Shown here in pieces: positions 8,366 to 17,414 of a stretch of DNA of 32,188 nt (position 1 is its first letter; each line of letters opens with the position of its first letter). The notes beneath the pieces were generated by a model. The model was not told the DNA's origin and ran no database searches. It saw only the letters and a list, made by a program, of their open reading frames with translations. The translations under genes were made by a program, and so were the position numbers. This DNA comes from a bacterium. Its GTDB lineage: Bacteria; Margulisbacteria; Marinamargulisbacteria; JABIPA01. The DNA is taken from positions 1 through 32,188 of the forward strand of contig JABIQV010000127.1 in assembly GCA_018699495.1 (NCBI GenBank), in the 5' to 3' direction.

Positions 8366-11300
8366 CTAACTTGGATACGTTCCTTTAATTTCCTTGTATA
8401 GACGATGCGCCATCTTTTCAAGGCTTCCTTCAAGATACGATAAATACGCTACATATGAATCAAAATGACTGTCATCTTTCAACATAAAATCATAGCGAAT
8501 TGACTCAATATGATCTCGGTCTTTCGCAGAAAATGGGAGCCCATTGTTTAGCGTCTCCTTACTCTTTTTTACATAATCATACGTTTGTAATAGTCGATTT
8601 GCTCCGCCATTCAGCCCTTGCTGAATAGAAAATCTATTACCCAAAGATTGTTCATGTTTGTAAGCCTCTCCGGTCCATTTCTGTTCCAGTCTTAATGGAA
8701 CACGTGTATATTCCTGTATTTTTAAAATTAACTTATTGAGTTCGATACGTTCCTCCACTGTTAATCTCCTCGCTGTTGCGGGGAGAATAGCAACATGTCT
8801 AAGATCCGGAACTCTCTGTGACGGTGCTATACGATTGGAAAATGCTCGAACAACTCTTGAATGCGCAGGGAAAACTAGTTCCGCTAATTCTTTTTCATAC
8901 GATGGATGAATCAGTGTGCTTGCAATTAATTCTATGGTAAGTAAAACCAACGTCATAAACCCGACCCTAGAGATGGCGCGTGTGTCTTGGTACTCTTTTA
9001 CATTTTTTTGAATGGACTCTCCAATAGCAGCCATTTCACTTAATAACGTAATAGCTGCAGTCGGATTGACGTCGATCAGTTGAATAAGTCCATTGAGATC
9101 TATTTTATCTATAAACTCTCTGATTTGCTTGTTTTCTTTACCCCCATCGATAGCCATCACCTCTTTGATCGCTGCCTCAATATCTTTTAAAACATCATTC
9201 CTATTTCTAGACGTATCAGTCAGCTTATCCAGCTGAGCTTTTAACTTATCTTTTGAACTAGTCACCGTTCGTTGAGTGCTATTGGTATCAGCTGTAGAAA
9301 CAACCACTTTTCTATTACTTGTTTTGATATGCTTGGTAAGGTCAGCCACATTTAATTTATTAATGATCGTCATACACTTTTCGCAAAGTACGATCATATC
9401 AAATGTGTTGGCTTGCGCCGTTGCTATTTTTATTGCACCACTATACTCTGCTGGCGTTAAGGCATACTTTGGTCCACACTTAACCGCAATTAAACTTTGC
9501 AACATTGCATTCTTATGCGCATAGTCGGGATTCACAATACGAGGCGCATTTCCTGGCTGAATAGTCATCTTATCTGACGGCCCTGCCTCTAATATCTTTC
9601 CTTGCAATAGGGTTAATTTTTCGGCAGATGTTCTAGGAACGCTACTCCCTCGTCCATACTCAAATAAAAAGTGATACGACTCTTTCATAAAAGCAGTTGC
9701 CTCTTGAGGCGTATCGAATACATCGACTATCCAATCTAAAGACACCCTTGCTTGTTCAGGGATGTCTAACTGTTTTACTTCCCATTTTTTATCTGCTCCC
9801 GTATTAAGGAGGTTTGTTTTACAGCAGACCTCTAAAGCCTCAATAATTAGATGCACATAAGCCTCTATTTGTTTCTTTTCGTATTGAATAATCATCACGT
9901 TATATTCACCTACCAACGTTGAGTGCTTTGTTGCGGTATCACTTGCGGCTTCCATATCTAAAACGCCACCCACCTTGACGATACTGTCGATTATTTCCTT
10001 AGCATGTTCTGTAGACTCTGCTCTAACAAGCGGAAATGCCCAGTTTAATAACCCGTCCCTCTTCTCCGAAGGATTATCACGAACCCTCTCTCTTTCGTTT
10101 AAAGACACTATTTGTGGAAGATCTCCCTCCCCTAGAAATCGAAAAATTTTCTCCGTATTTTTAGTGCACTGAAGTCCTTGATGGTCTGCGTCTAAAATGA
10201 CGTCCACAAGGTCAAAGTCTATGGCAATTTTATGCGCTCTCAAGGTATCCCTATCTACAGATACCAAAGGTTGTCCAGTTTCGTAGGCCGCTAATATTCT
10301 GTCTCTATCAGACTCTCCTATTCTTGCTTGTGTCCCTAGCGACGTCCTTACTAAATCAATAACAAATTCTATTTTATCCTGGAACATTGGGTCGGAATTT
10401 TCACTAAGTGCGTCAATGACTGACGTCTTCCATGTCGAAAACTCTTCAACCGTACGATGTAATTTATTAAACGAGGTATTATTTGAGCTTAACGTCAGCT
10501 GAACATTCTGAAGTAAACAAGCTGTATCGTAATCTGCCTCATAACTTAACAAAACGTTTTCTTTATCCGATATCGAAGCCAATGCATCTTGTTCGAGCTT
10601 TTTTAACTGCTGACAAAATTTATCCTTATCGTCTTCAGACAACGATAAAAAAGCGTCCCCTAAAACGTCTTCCATCTTTTTACTAAATGAAAAAATTTGC
10701 TGCGCTTTAGACAATAAAAAATTTGGAGCATCTAACCCGTTTCTATCGCCGTCTAAGCTCCAATCTCTTTCTTTTTTAGGAATCGCCTTCATATATAGTT
10801 TGGAGCAAAGGTATTGTCTCTCCAATGTTTCATTTGTGGGATTCGCCAAATGTGTCACTTTCGCTCGTCGCAGAGACTCCATATTTAGCTCATAAACACT
10901 TGCCATTGCTTCGAAATGGTCGCTGATAGATCGATTACTTGTCACTTGCTCATGCTCAAAACGAGCTAAATTTCCTTTCGCGCCTTTTACCTTTCCATCG
11001 TTAGGCGTGTAACTCATATCGGAAGCTAATGTTTCTGCGATAGAATCATAAAAATCAGAGGTTAACGGCTCTGTCACAGTACGTCGCATTGCTTTTACAG
11101 ACTCTATATTGATTCCTAAACAAGGGTGCCCTGTATATATTGACTCTGTATTCTTAACATTACTAACCGCGTCACGAAGATCATTTATAGGCTTATGTGA
11201 GGTCGCAGAAACTAATACATCTCTTACTTTCTCAGGATTATTATGAGGCGTTAACAATACAGCCCCATATACATTCCCGGTTTCTTTTGTCCGACTCAAA

Positions 11301-11959
11301 TCTAGTGTCTCTTTAGCTGTGCGGTCTGCCCTCATTTCAAAATAACTTCTAGCAAGTTGTATCCCATTAATAAGTTCGGTTAAAAGCTTATCCAAGCGTC
11401 TAGATAATCGCTCTGTCATACGGCCATGCGTATGTAGGGTCATAGAGGCCTTCGCCATTTCTGTTTCATTCGCTAGATTCAGATTAAACTCGCCTTCTCC
11501 TAATCTAAATAAAACACGTAATTCTAATAAATCGTCTTCAGAAATTCTCTCCAAAAACTTAGCCGTTAACCGATGTTCAAGCGGCTGTAACAATTGCTCG
11601 CAATGCTCGCGTTTTCTTACTTTGTATTTGCCAAATTCGGGATCTTTCCCCATATCGCTCCTATATGAATCAGGGGTTCTTAGAACTACTGCCAATTCTT
11701 TAGAGCTTGAAACACTGTCACTATTATTATTTTTGATTTGATATTGGGAACCGCTTGTTACCGAGTTTTGTGTATATGCCCACCTCTGAGCTATTAAGGC
11801 ATCCACTTTCAAAACACTATTTTGTGTATATTGAGTGCCCGAAAATGACCTCTTTGATAGATTTACCGACTTAGAACCTAGCCCTTTACTCCCCAAATTA
11901 GCGACGTTTCCTACAACTCGTCTAAAACTATTTAAACCTAACTCAACTGAACTTAACAC
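8366..11959 (-). CDS. Giant divergent phosphoenolpyruvate carboxylase-like protein, probably non-catalytic
   Basis: 1197 residues, GTG start with GGGAG about 12 bases upstream. No standard domain is obvious, but a series of degraded phosphoenolpyruvate carboxylase (PEPC) motifs occurs in the right order. They are FNLNLANETE (158-167; PEPC FNLANxAE), YTGHP (275-279; TAHPTE), DGDRNG (403-408; GGDRDGNP), AFPLVRAEST (641-650; VPLFETxDD), NVMIIQYEKKQ (687-697; EVMxGYSDSNKD), FEYGRGSSVPR (766-776; FHGRGGSxGRG), KMTIQPGNAPRI then DYAHKNAMLQ (797-821; IRVTEQGEVI, YAxxxxAxxxLE) and TRAISRVGF (993-1001; LRAIPWVFA). The His of TAHP and both Arg of the GRGGSxGR loop survive. The metal-binding Glu of LFET appears to be Arg, the SDSNKDGG Asp appears to be Glu, and the C-terminal RNTG is missing. 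The N-terminal 110 residues are Ser/Asn-rich with YTQNSV twice (44-49, 62-67). One hydrophobic stretch lies at 1000-1017. Homology is my reading by eye; function unknown. Confidence 0.6.
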   Translation of the reverse strand: MLSSVELGLNSFRRVVGNVANLGSKGLGSKSVNLSKRSFSGTQYTQNSVLKVDALIAQRWAYTQNSVTSGSQYQIKNNNSDSVSSSKELAVVLRTPDSYRSDMGKDPEFGKYKVRKREHCEQLLQPLEHRLTAKFLERISEDDLLELRVLFRLGEGEFNLNLANETEMAKASMTLHTHGRMTERLSRRLDKLLTELINGIQLARSYFEMRADRTAKETLDLSRTKETGNVYGAVLLTPHNNPEKVRDVLVSATSHKPINDLRDAVSNVKNTESIYTGHPCLGINIESVKAMRRTVTEPLTSDFYDSIAETLASDMSYTPNDGKVKGAKGNLARFEHEQVTSNRSISDHFEAMASVYELNMESLRRAKVTHLANPTNETLERQYLCSKLYMKAIPKKERDWSLDGDRNGLDAPNFLLSKAQQIFSFSKKMEDVLGDAFLSLSEDDKDKFCQQLKKLEQDALASISDKENVLLSYEADYDTACLLQNVQLTLSSNNTSFNKLHRTVEEFSTWKTSVIDALSENSDPMFQDKIEFVIDLVRTSLGTQARIGESDRDRILAAYETGQPLVSVDRDTLRAHKIAIDFDLVDVILDADHQGLQCTKNTEKIFRFLGEGDLPQIVSLNERERVRDNPSEKRDGLLNWAFPLVRAESTEHAKEIIDSIVKVGGVLDMEAASDTATKHSTLVGEYNVMIIQYEKKQIEAYVHLIIEALEVCCKTNLLNTGADKKWEVKQLDIPEQARVSLDWIVDVFDTPQEATAFMKESYHFLFEYGRGSSVPRTSAEKLTLLQGKILEAGPSDKMTIQPGNAPRIVNPDYAHKNAMLQSLIAVKCGPKYALTPAEYSGAIKIATAQANTFDMIVLCEKCMTIINKLNVADLTKHIKTSNRKVVVSTADTNSTQRTVTSSKDKLKAQLDKLTDTSRNRNDVLKDIEAAIKEVMAIDGGKENKQIREFIDKIDLNGLIQLIDVNPTAAITLLSEMAAIGESIQKNVKEYQDTRAISRVGFMTLVLLTIELIASTLIHPSYEKELAELVFPAHSRVVRAFSNRIAPSQRVPDLRHVAILPATARRLTVEERIELNKLILKIQEYTRVPLRLEQKWTGEAYKHEQSLGNRFSIQQGLNGGANRLLQTYDYVKKSKETLNNGLPFSAKDRDHIESIRYDFMLKDDSHFDSYVAYLSYLEGSLEKMAHRLYKEIKGTYPS

Positions 11960-12191
11960 TAAACTTCAACTCCCACTTATAGATAAATACAACATACAAA
12001 AAAAAGTATAGATATCAAAAGGAATATTTTTGCCCTAAATTTTAATAGGCCGTAACTATCCGCCCGATTCAAACACAAATAGAACGATTAAATATAATAT
12101 ATCCCGAATTTAATAGATCTATTCGGGACTTACTTTCGTCATAGTTGAACCAAAATCTACGAAACCTTTTCTTCATGATAAGATAACGTGC

Positions 12192-14735
12192 ATGCAAAAT
12201 AGAGATGTCATTTTATGCCTTCATTGCGGACTACCCTGCCCTGATCAAACGACGCTGACATTACCAATCCAACCCTCTAAAAAAGAGAATCTGTTTTGTT
12301 GTTTGGGCTGCGAAACTGTCTATTCAATTTTAAAAGGCTCCAACCTAACAAAGTTTTACAAAATTAAAGAAAAACTTCCTCTTCAAAAAAAAGAGCCCGT
12401 TACTCGCTCAAAAACGTATCAAAATCACACTAAACAAGATTATGATTACTTAGACAATTCCGAATACTTAAAAGAAAACTGTCCAGATTTGGCAAAAAAA
12501 AGTCTTCGTTTCTATATCCCAGCTATTCACTGTGCGGCATGTATATGGCTAATCGAAAGACTTCCACTTTTATATTCTGGAGTCGCTTCCGTTTCTGTAA
12601 ATTTTGGACAATCGACGGTTACCCTTTTTCTATCAGACTCTGGCTCATTTTCTGAGGCAGCATTCACTCTTCATCAAATTGGATATCAACCATTTCCGGA
12701 TTCGGCTTCAAAACAAATGCGTAATAAAAAAAATAGAACGGCGCTCTTACGAATAGGAATTTCAGGAGCAGTCGCCGCCAATATTATGATTTTTTCTGTA
12801 GCCATTTATGGCGGTGTTGACGGACAATTCCTACATTTATTTAACATTATTTGTGGACTCTTGTTTCTTCCATCTCTACTTTATTCCGCTCGACCGTTTA
12901 TTAACTCAGCATTTTTTAGCATTAAACAGCTTCAATTTAATATTGATATTCCCGTTTCCGTCGCTATAATTCTTGGTTCTACTATTAGTTATTTCCATCT
13001 TTTTAATGAAAACGGCGACCTGTACTTTGATTCCCTTTCAGTCTTTGTATTTTTACTCTTATCCTCTCGTCATATATACCAACAACAATTTCGGGCAAAT
13101 GATATCGACCAAAATCGTTTATCAGCTTTTCTACCTAAAACATGTCTACGCCTAAATACCCCTCCTTCCAAATCATCGTTTCCTGAAACGACAACAACAC
13201 TCTTAACAGAGTCTCTTAATACAGATGATTTTATTCTTGTATTGGAGGACACGGTCATACCCGTTGATGGAATCTGTCACAATAAAACTTGCATAATCGA
13301 TAATCAAATTTTTTCTGGAGAAAGCGACCCCATTAATTATCAGCAAGGGGATGATTTATTTGCAGGAATGAAAAACACAGGACAACCCTTAATCTTAAAA
13401 GTCTGCTCAATTGGCCACAAAACACGACTTGGCCAATTAATTGAAAAAAGTAAATCTTTACGCAAACCCAAACTAGCGACTCTATCCCATTCACTTTCAA
13501 AATCCCTATTTATCGTTCTATTTTTATGTATTGTATGGACAGTTTTAGTCGACGGTATGTTAAGAGGATCCTTATCTGAAATCCTAAATATTGTACTAGC
13601 TTTAACAATTATTGCTTGCCCCTGTGCCCTTGCTCTATCAACTCCGCTTATCTATACAATGAGCCTTCGTTTCGCCTCTTCGAACGGAATTTTTATAAAA
13701 ACGCCCGCTATATTTGAACGGTTAAATAGTTCAAACCCTTTTTTCTTTGATAAGACAGGAACCCTTACCTTAGGTCAATTTGAAGTCAATCAGTCCCATT
13801 GGATTTGCGAGATACCCGATTCAGATAAGCAAACGATATATTCAATTATCAAACAACTGGAAACAAATAATTCTCATCCTGTAGCAAAAGCACTTGTTCG
13901 ATATGCTACCGTCCAATTAATACATACCAAAAATCAACCAGGCTATGACCATAATTCCAAAATTAAAAACGAATCTATCGATGATGTAGAAATTGATAAC
14001 ACCAGTGCCTTTCATTCGGGAGTTGAAGGAAATTACAAAAATAATCATTACTGTATAAAGCCTTTTTCTAAAGACAAAATCAAAGAATCGTCTCCTCTCA
14101 ATTCTACATTTGCAAATAAACCCAAGTCGATAGAAACAATAATCGGTTTTTATAAAAACAATATATGCATTCTCTGGTTCGAGTTGGGAGACACCTTACA
14201 CCCTTCCGCTTCCTCCGTTCTTCACCAATTGAAAACCAAAGGGAAAAAGATGCACATTCTCTCGGGCGACCAAAAACACGCCGTCGAAAAAATTGGAACA
14301 CACCTTCCATTCGACTCTCTACATTATGAAAAAACTCCCGAACAAAAATTAGAGGTAATAACTAAAAATCCTAACGCATGCATGATTGGAGATGGAGCAA
14401 ATGACTCGGCGGCTCTTTCGAAGGCATATGTAAGCATTGCTGTTCAGGGAAGTATTGAAATGGCACTTTCTGTATCGGACGTTTATTTTACCGTTTCGGG
14501 TCTAAATTCATTGCCCATTTTAATTGCTATTGCAAAACAAACTCAATATTTTACATACGTAACATTAATAATCTCACTAATTTATAATGCAACAGGAATC
14601 GTTCTCGCGTTTCTTGGTATTATCACACCTCTAATCGCTGCCTTTTTTATGCCACTAAGCTCAGCAACCGTATTAATACTAGCCATCGTGCACTTAAAAA
14701 CGTTACAACATAAACTCAAAAAGACATTGGTTTAA
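12192..14735 (+). CDS. ccoI: Copper-transporting P1B-type ATPase CcoI/FixI for cbb3 oxidase assembly
   Basis: 847 residues, longer than many CcoI. The order of parts is typical: an N-terminal Cys-rich metal-binding domain (CLHCGLPC at 9-16 and CCLGC at 36-40), a heavy-metal-associated domain with CAAC (114-117), a membrane region, the ion-pathway motif CPC (about 476-478 in IIACPCALALS), the phosphorylation site DKTGT (near 520) and the hinge GDGANDSAAL (near 732), followed by the last membrane helices. It pumps copper across the inner membrane for the CuB centre of the cbb3 oxidase. ccoS follows 12 bases later, as in most cbb3 assembly operons. The stretch between the phosphorylation site and the hinge contains Ser/Asn/Lys-rich low-complexity loops that account for some of the extra length. 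No clear ribosome binding site precedes the ATG. Confidence 0.95.
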   Translation: MQNRDVILCLHCGLPCPDQTTLTLPIQPSKKENLFCCLGCETVYSILKGSNLTKFYKIKEKLPLQKKEPVTRSKTYQNHTKQDYDYLDNSEYLKENCPDLAKKSLRFYIPAIHCAACIWLIERLPLLYSGVASVSVNFGQSTVTLFLSDSGSFSEAAFTLHQIGYQPFPDSASKQMRNKKNRTALLRIGISGAVAANIMIFSVAIYGGVDGQFLHLFNIICGLLFLPSLLYSARPFINSAFFSIKQLQFNIDIPVSVAIILGSTISYFHLFNENGDLYFDSLSVFVFLLLSSRHIYQQQFRANDIDQNRLSAFLPKTCLRLNTPPSKSSFPETTTTLLTESLNTDDFILVLEDTVIPVDGICHNKTCIIDNQIFSGESDPINYQQGDDLFAGMKNTGQPLILKVCSIGHKTRLGQLIEKSKSLRKPKLATLSHSLSKSLFIVLFLCIVWTVLVDGMLRGSLSEILNIVLALTIIACPCALALSTPLIYTMSLRFASSNGIFIKTPAIFERLNSSNPFFFDKTGTLTLGQFEVNQSHWICEIPDSDKQTIYSIIKQLETNNSHPVAKALVRYATVQLIHTKNQPGYDHNSKIKNESIDDVEIDNTSAFHSGVEGNYKNNHYCIKPFSKDKIKESSPLNSTFANKPKSIETIIGFYKNNICILWFELGDTLHPSASSVLHQLKTKGKKMHILSGDQKHAVEKIGTHLPFDSLHYEKTPEQKLEVITKNPNACMIGDGANDSAALSKAYVSIAVQGSIEMALSVSDVYFTVSGLNSLPILIAIAKQTQYFTYVTLIISLIYNATGIVLAFLGIITPLIAAFFMPLSSATVLILAIVHLKTLQHKLKKTLV

Positions 14736-14747
14736 AAGGAGTTTTTA

Positions 14748-14888
14748 ATGAACATTTTATATTATCTAATTCCAATTACATTTTGCATCGTCACATTTTT
14801 TGTAATCGCATTCATATGGACGGTCAAAACCGGTCAATACGATGATTTAGATACACCTTCCCAAAAATTAATGATAGACGATGACTGA
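14748..14888 (+). CDS. ccoS: cbb3 oxidase maturation protein CcoS
   Basis: A 46-residue single-span membrane protein: N-terminal helix at about 4-25 (YYLIPITFCIVTFFVIAFIW), then the characteristic short polar tail VKTGQYDDLDTPSQKLMIDDD, which matches the CcoS pattern of a helix followed by GQ(Y/F)DDL(D/E)TP. CcoS is needed to insert haem and copper cofactors into CcoN. AAAAGGAG lies six to nine bases before the ATG. It directly follows ccoI and forms the end of that transcription unit; the structural operon has its own promoter downstream. Confidence 0.95.
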   Translation: MNILYYLIPITFCIVTFFVIAFIWTVKTGQYDDLDTPSQKLMIDDD

Positions 14889-14900
14889 AATCAACCCTTT

Positions 14901-14935
14901 AGGTCTATTGACCTAGGCTCCTTACTTCCTATAAT
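14901..14935 (+). promoter_or_regulatory. Promoter of the ccoNOQPG operon with palindrome over the -35
   Basis: TTGACC (14908-14913), a 16-base spacer and TATAAT (14930-14935) form a strong sigma70-type promoter about 120 bases before ccoNO. The -35 lies within the inverted repeat AGGTC-TATT-GACCT (14901-14914), a possible operator. I found no full FNR box (TTGATnnnnATCAA), only a half site TTGAT near 14989. Confidence 0.65.
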
Positions 14936-15055
14936 AGAATCTGAAAAAGTTTGAATTTTCGCTCGAGTGCTCTTTAAAAGAGTATTTTGATTGTCTAAAC
15001 CACGTTTGACGAACTAATATTAAATTAGAAAATATTTAGATAGGAACATATTATT

Positions 15056-17230
15056 ATGAACAACCAACCACAAACTCAACCCCCTAAAAATGATGTATTT
15101 CAATACGACGATTCTATTGTTAAAAAATTTATTATCGCAACTATCGGATGGGGATTTGTTGCTTTATTAGTAGGCGTTATCTTAGCCTCTCAACTCGCAA
15201 ACTGGACCTTTAATCTTGATTTACAATGGATAACTTTTGGTCGATTACGACCGCTTCATACAAATGCTGCGATTTTTGCATTTGCTGGTAACGCGATTTT
15301 TGCCGGAATTTATCATTCTTCACAACGTCTCCTTAAAACAAGGATGTTCTCCGACGTTTTAAGTAAAATCCATTTTTGGGGCTGGCAACTTATTATTGTT
15401 AGTGCTGCGATTACTCTTCCACTTGGGATCACGGCAGGAAAAGAATATGCTGAACTAGAGTGGCCAATCGATATTTTAATTGCTCTTATCTGGGTTATAT
15501 TTGCAATTAACTACTTCCTTACTCTTAAAGTTAGACGAGAACGACATATTTACGTTGCGATTTGGTTTTACATAGCCACCATTATTACAGTTGCGATTCT
15601 TCATATTGTTAATTCATTAGCAATTCCTGTTGGTTTATTTAAAAGTTATTCTCTCTTTTCAGGTGTTCAAGACGCACTTGTTCAGTGGTGGTATGGTCAT
15701 AATGCAGTTGCCTTTTTCTTAACAACTCCATTTTTAGGATTAATGTATTACTACATTCCAAAAGTAATCAAACGACCTGTTTACAGCTACAGACTCTCAA
15801 TTATTCATTTTTGGGCGCTTGTCTTTATTTATATATGGGCGGGACCTCATCATCTTCTCTATTCAGTTTTACCAGAATGGGCTCAAACAATGGGTGTCGT
15901 TTTCAGCATCATGTTACTTGCACCGAGTTGGGGTGGAATGATTAACGGACTACTTACCTTGCGTGGTGCTTGGGATCGCGTTCGAAAAGAACCAATTCTT
16001 AAATTTTTCGTCGCTTCTTTAACTCTATATGGAATGGCTACTTTTGAAGGACCTTTACTCGCATTTAAAAGCGTAAATGCGCTTGCTCATTTCACGGATT
16101 GGATTATTGGGCACGTTCATTCTGGAGTACTAGGTTGGAATGGGTTTATGATTTTCGCACTCCTCTACTATTGTGTTCCAAAACTTTGGAAAACTAAACT
16201 TTATAGTGATAAATTAGCGACCACTCACTTTTGGGTTGCTACTGTAGGAATCATTTTATACATCATGTCCATGTGGGCGTCTGGTATTACACAAGGCCTT
16301 ATGTGGCTTGGTCTAGAAGACGGCCGCCTTATGTACCCTGATTTTGTTGAAACCGTTACAAAAATAATTCCGTTATATTATGTACGACTTGTTGGTGGAC
16401 TTCTTTATCTTAGTGGCTACATATTAATGATCTACAACTTAGTTAGAACCATTGCTTCAGCACCAAAAAACCAACAACCGATTTCTTATTCAGCACCTCC
16501 ATTGCAAAAAGTAGAACATGACCATAATACTGGAGAATCTTCTCACCGATGGTTAGAACGAGAGCCTGAAATATTAACCATATTAGTTATTGTTGCAGTT
16601 GCTGTTGGATCCGTTATTGAAATTATGCCGTCGTTAACATCACATAAATTTGTTGCACAAGAAACAACGAAAAAACCGTATACAGCGTTAGAACTTGCTG
16701 GTCGTGACATTTACATCCGAGAAGGATGTTACACCTGCCATTCTCAAATGGTCAGACCTATTAAAGCAGAAGTTTTGAGATATGGACCAAAATCTGAGTT
16801 GGATGATTCCATATATGACCATCCGTTCCAATGGGGATCTCGACGAATTGGACCTGACCTAGCACGTGTTGGTGGAAAATATCCTGACATCTGGCATTTC
16901 CGTCACATGGAAGATCCAAGATCAATGGCTCCTGGTTCAATAATGCCAAATTATCCTTGGTTATTAAAAAATAATTTAGACTATGGAATTTTAGAGAAAA
17001 AACTTCGTGTAATGCAAACACTTGGGGTTCCTTATTCAGATGAGAATGCAGAACATGCTCTTGAAGACGCAAAAGCTCAAGCTCTTGAAATAGGAAAAAA
17101 TCTTGACCCTAGCATAGACGCAAAAAAGATTAGTAAAAAAGAAATTATCGCAGTTATTGCTTATTTACAGTCTCTAAAAGCACAGGAATCCCATGAGCCA
17201 TCTCATGGTGAAACGAAGCAAGGACATTAA
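15056..17230 (+). CDS. ccoNO: Fused cbb3 cytochrome c oxidase subunits I and II (CcoN-CcoO)
   Basis: 724 residues in one frame that joins the catalytic haem-copper subunit CcoN (about 1-480) to the monohaem cytochrome CcoO (about 510-724). The His ligands of CcoN are visible: His68 (low-spin haem, RPLHTN), His215 (CuB, WYGHN), His265/266 (GPHH) and His353/355 (GHVHSG, haem b3 and the second low-spin ligand). In the CcoO part one transmembrane anchor near residue 510-530 precedes the haem c site Cys558-Tyr-Thr-Cys561-His562 (REGCYTCHSQMVRP), with a likely axial Met in GSIMPNYPW. This is a high-affinity terminal oxidase that reduces oxygen to water at low oxygen. The fused form is known, chiefly from Bacteroidota and some other phyla. 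An AGGA site lies about 11 bases before the ATG. Confidence 0.96.
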   Translation: MNNQPQTQPPKNDVFQYDDSIVKKFIIATIGWGFVALLVGVILASQLANWTFNLDLQWITFGRLRPLHTNAAIFAFAGNAIFAGIYHSSQRLLKTRMFSDVLSKIHFWGWQLIIVSAAITLPLGITAGKEYAELEWPIDILIALIWVIFAINYFLTLKVRRERHIYVAIWFYIATIITVAILHIVNSLAIPVGLFKSYSLFSGVQDALVQWWYGHNAVAFFLTTPFLGLMYYYIPKVIKRPVYSYRLSIIHFWALVFIYIWAGPHHLLYSVLPEWAQTMGVVFSIMLLAPSWGGMINGLLTLRGAWDRVRKEPILKFFVASLTLYGMATFEGPLLAFKSVNALAHFTDWIIGHVHSGVLGWNGFMIFALLYYCVPKLWKTKLYSDKLATTHFWVATVGIILYIMSMWASGITQGLMWLGLEDGRLMYPDFVETVTKIIPLYYVRLVGGLLYLSGYILMIYNLVRTIASAPKNQQPISYSAPPLQKVEHDHNTGESSHRWLEREPEILTILVIVAVAVGSVIEIMPSLTSHKFVAQETTKKPYTALELAGRDIYIREGCYTCHSQMVRPIKAEVLRYGPKSELDDSIYDHPFQWGSRRIGPDLARVGGKYPDIWHFRHMEDPRSMAPGSIMPNYPWLLKNNLDYGILEKKLRVMQTLGVPYSDENAEHALEDAKAQALEIGKNLDPSIDAKKISKKEIIAVIAYLQSLKAQESHEPSHGETKQGH

Positions 17231-17232
17231 TA

Positions 17233-17400
17233 ATGAAAAATGAAATTTTAGCTTTTTTTCCTTATGTTGGATTAAGTTGCTTCGGTTTACTTCTATTTGC
17301 CGGTTCGTATGCTGCTGTTATTTGGTCTACATATAGAAAATCAGCCCGGAAACGATTTCAATATATCGAAGCACTTCCTCTAGACGAAGCTTTCGATTAA
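17233..17400 (+). CDS. ccoQ: cbb3 oxidase small subunit CcoQ
   Basis: A 55-residue protein with one membrane helix (about 10-32, YVGLSCFGLLLFAGSYAAVI) followed by a basic stretch and an acidic end (RFQYIEALPLDEAFD), the layout of CcoQ, which stabilises the association of CcoP with the oxidase core. It begins two bases after the ccoNO stop, with AAGGA in the end of ccoNO as ribosome binding site, and ccoP starts 14 bases after its stop. The call rests on size, topology and position between ccoNO and ccoP. Confidence 0.85.
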   Translation: MKNEILAFFPYVGLSCFGLLLFAGSYAAVIWSTYRKSARKRFQYIEALPLDEAFD

Positions 17401-17414
17401 AAGGATAAATAAAA

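Noticed and set aside
8166-8369. 67-codon plus-strand frame with GTG start after nrdB
   Set aside because: No good ribosome binding site, no recognisable relatives, runs into the 3' end of the opposite gene; explained as chance in a 412-base gap.
14940-15055. FNR box before the cbb3 operon
   Set aside because: Only a TTGAT half site near 14989 without the ATCAA partner at the right spacing.
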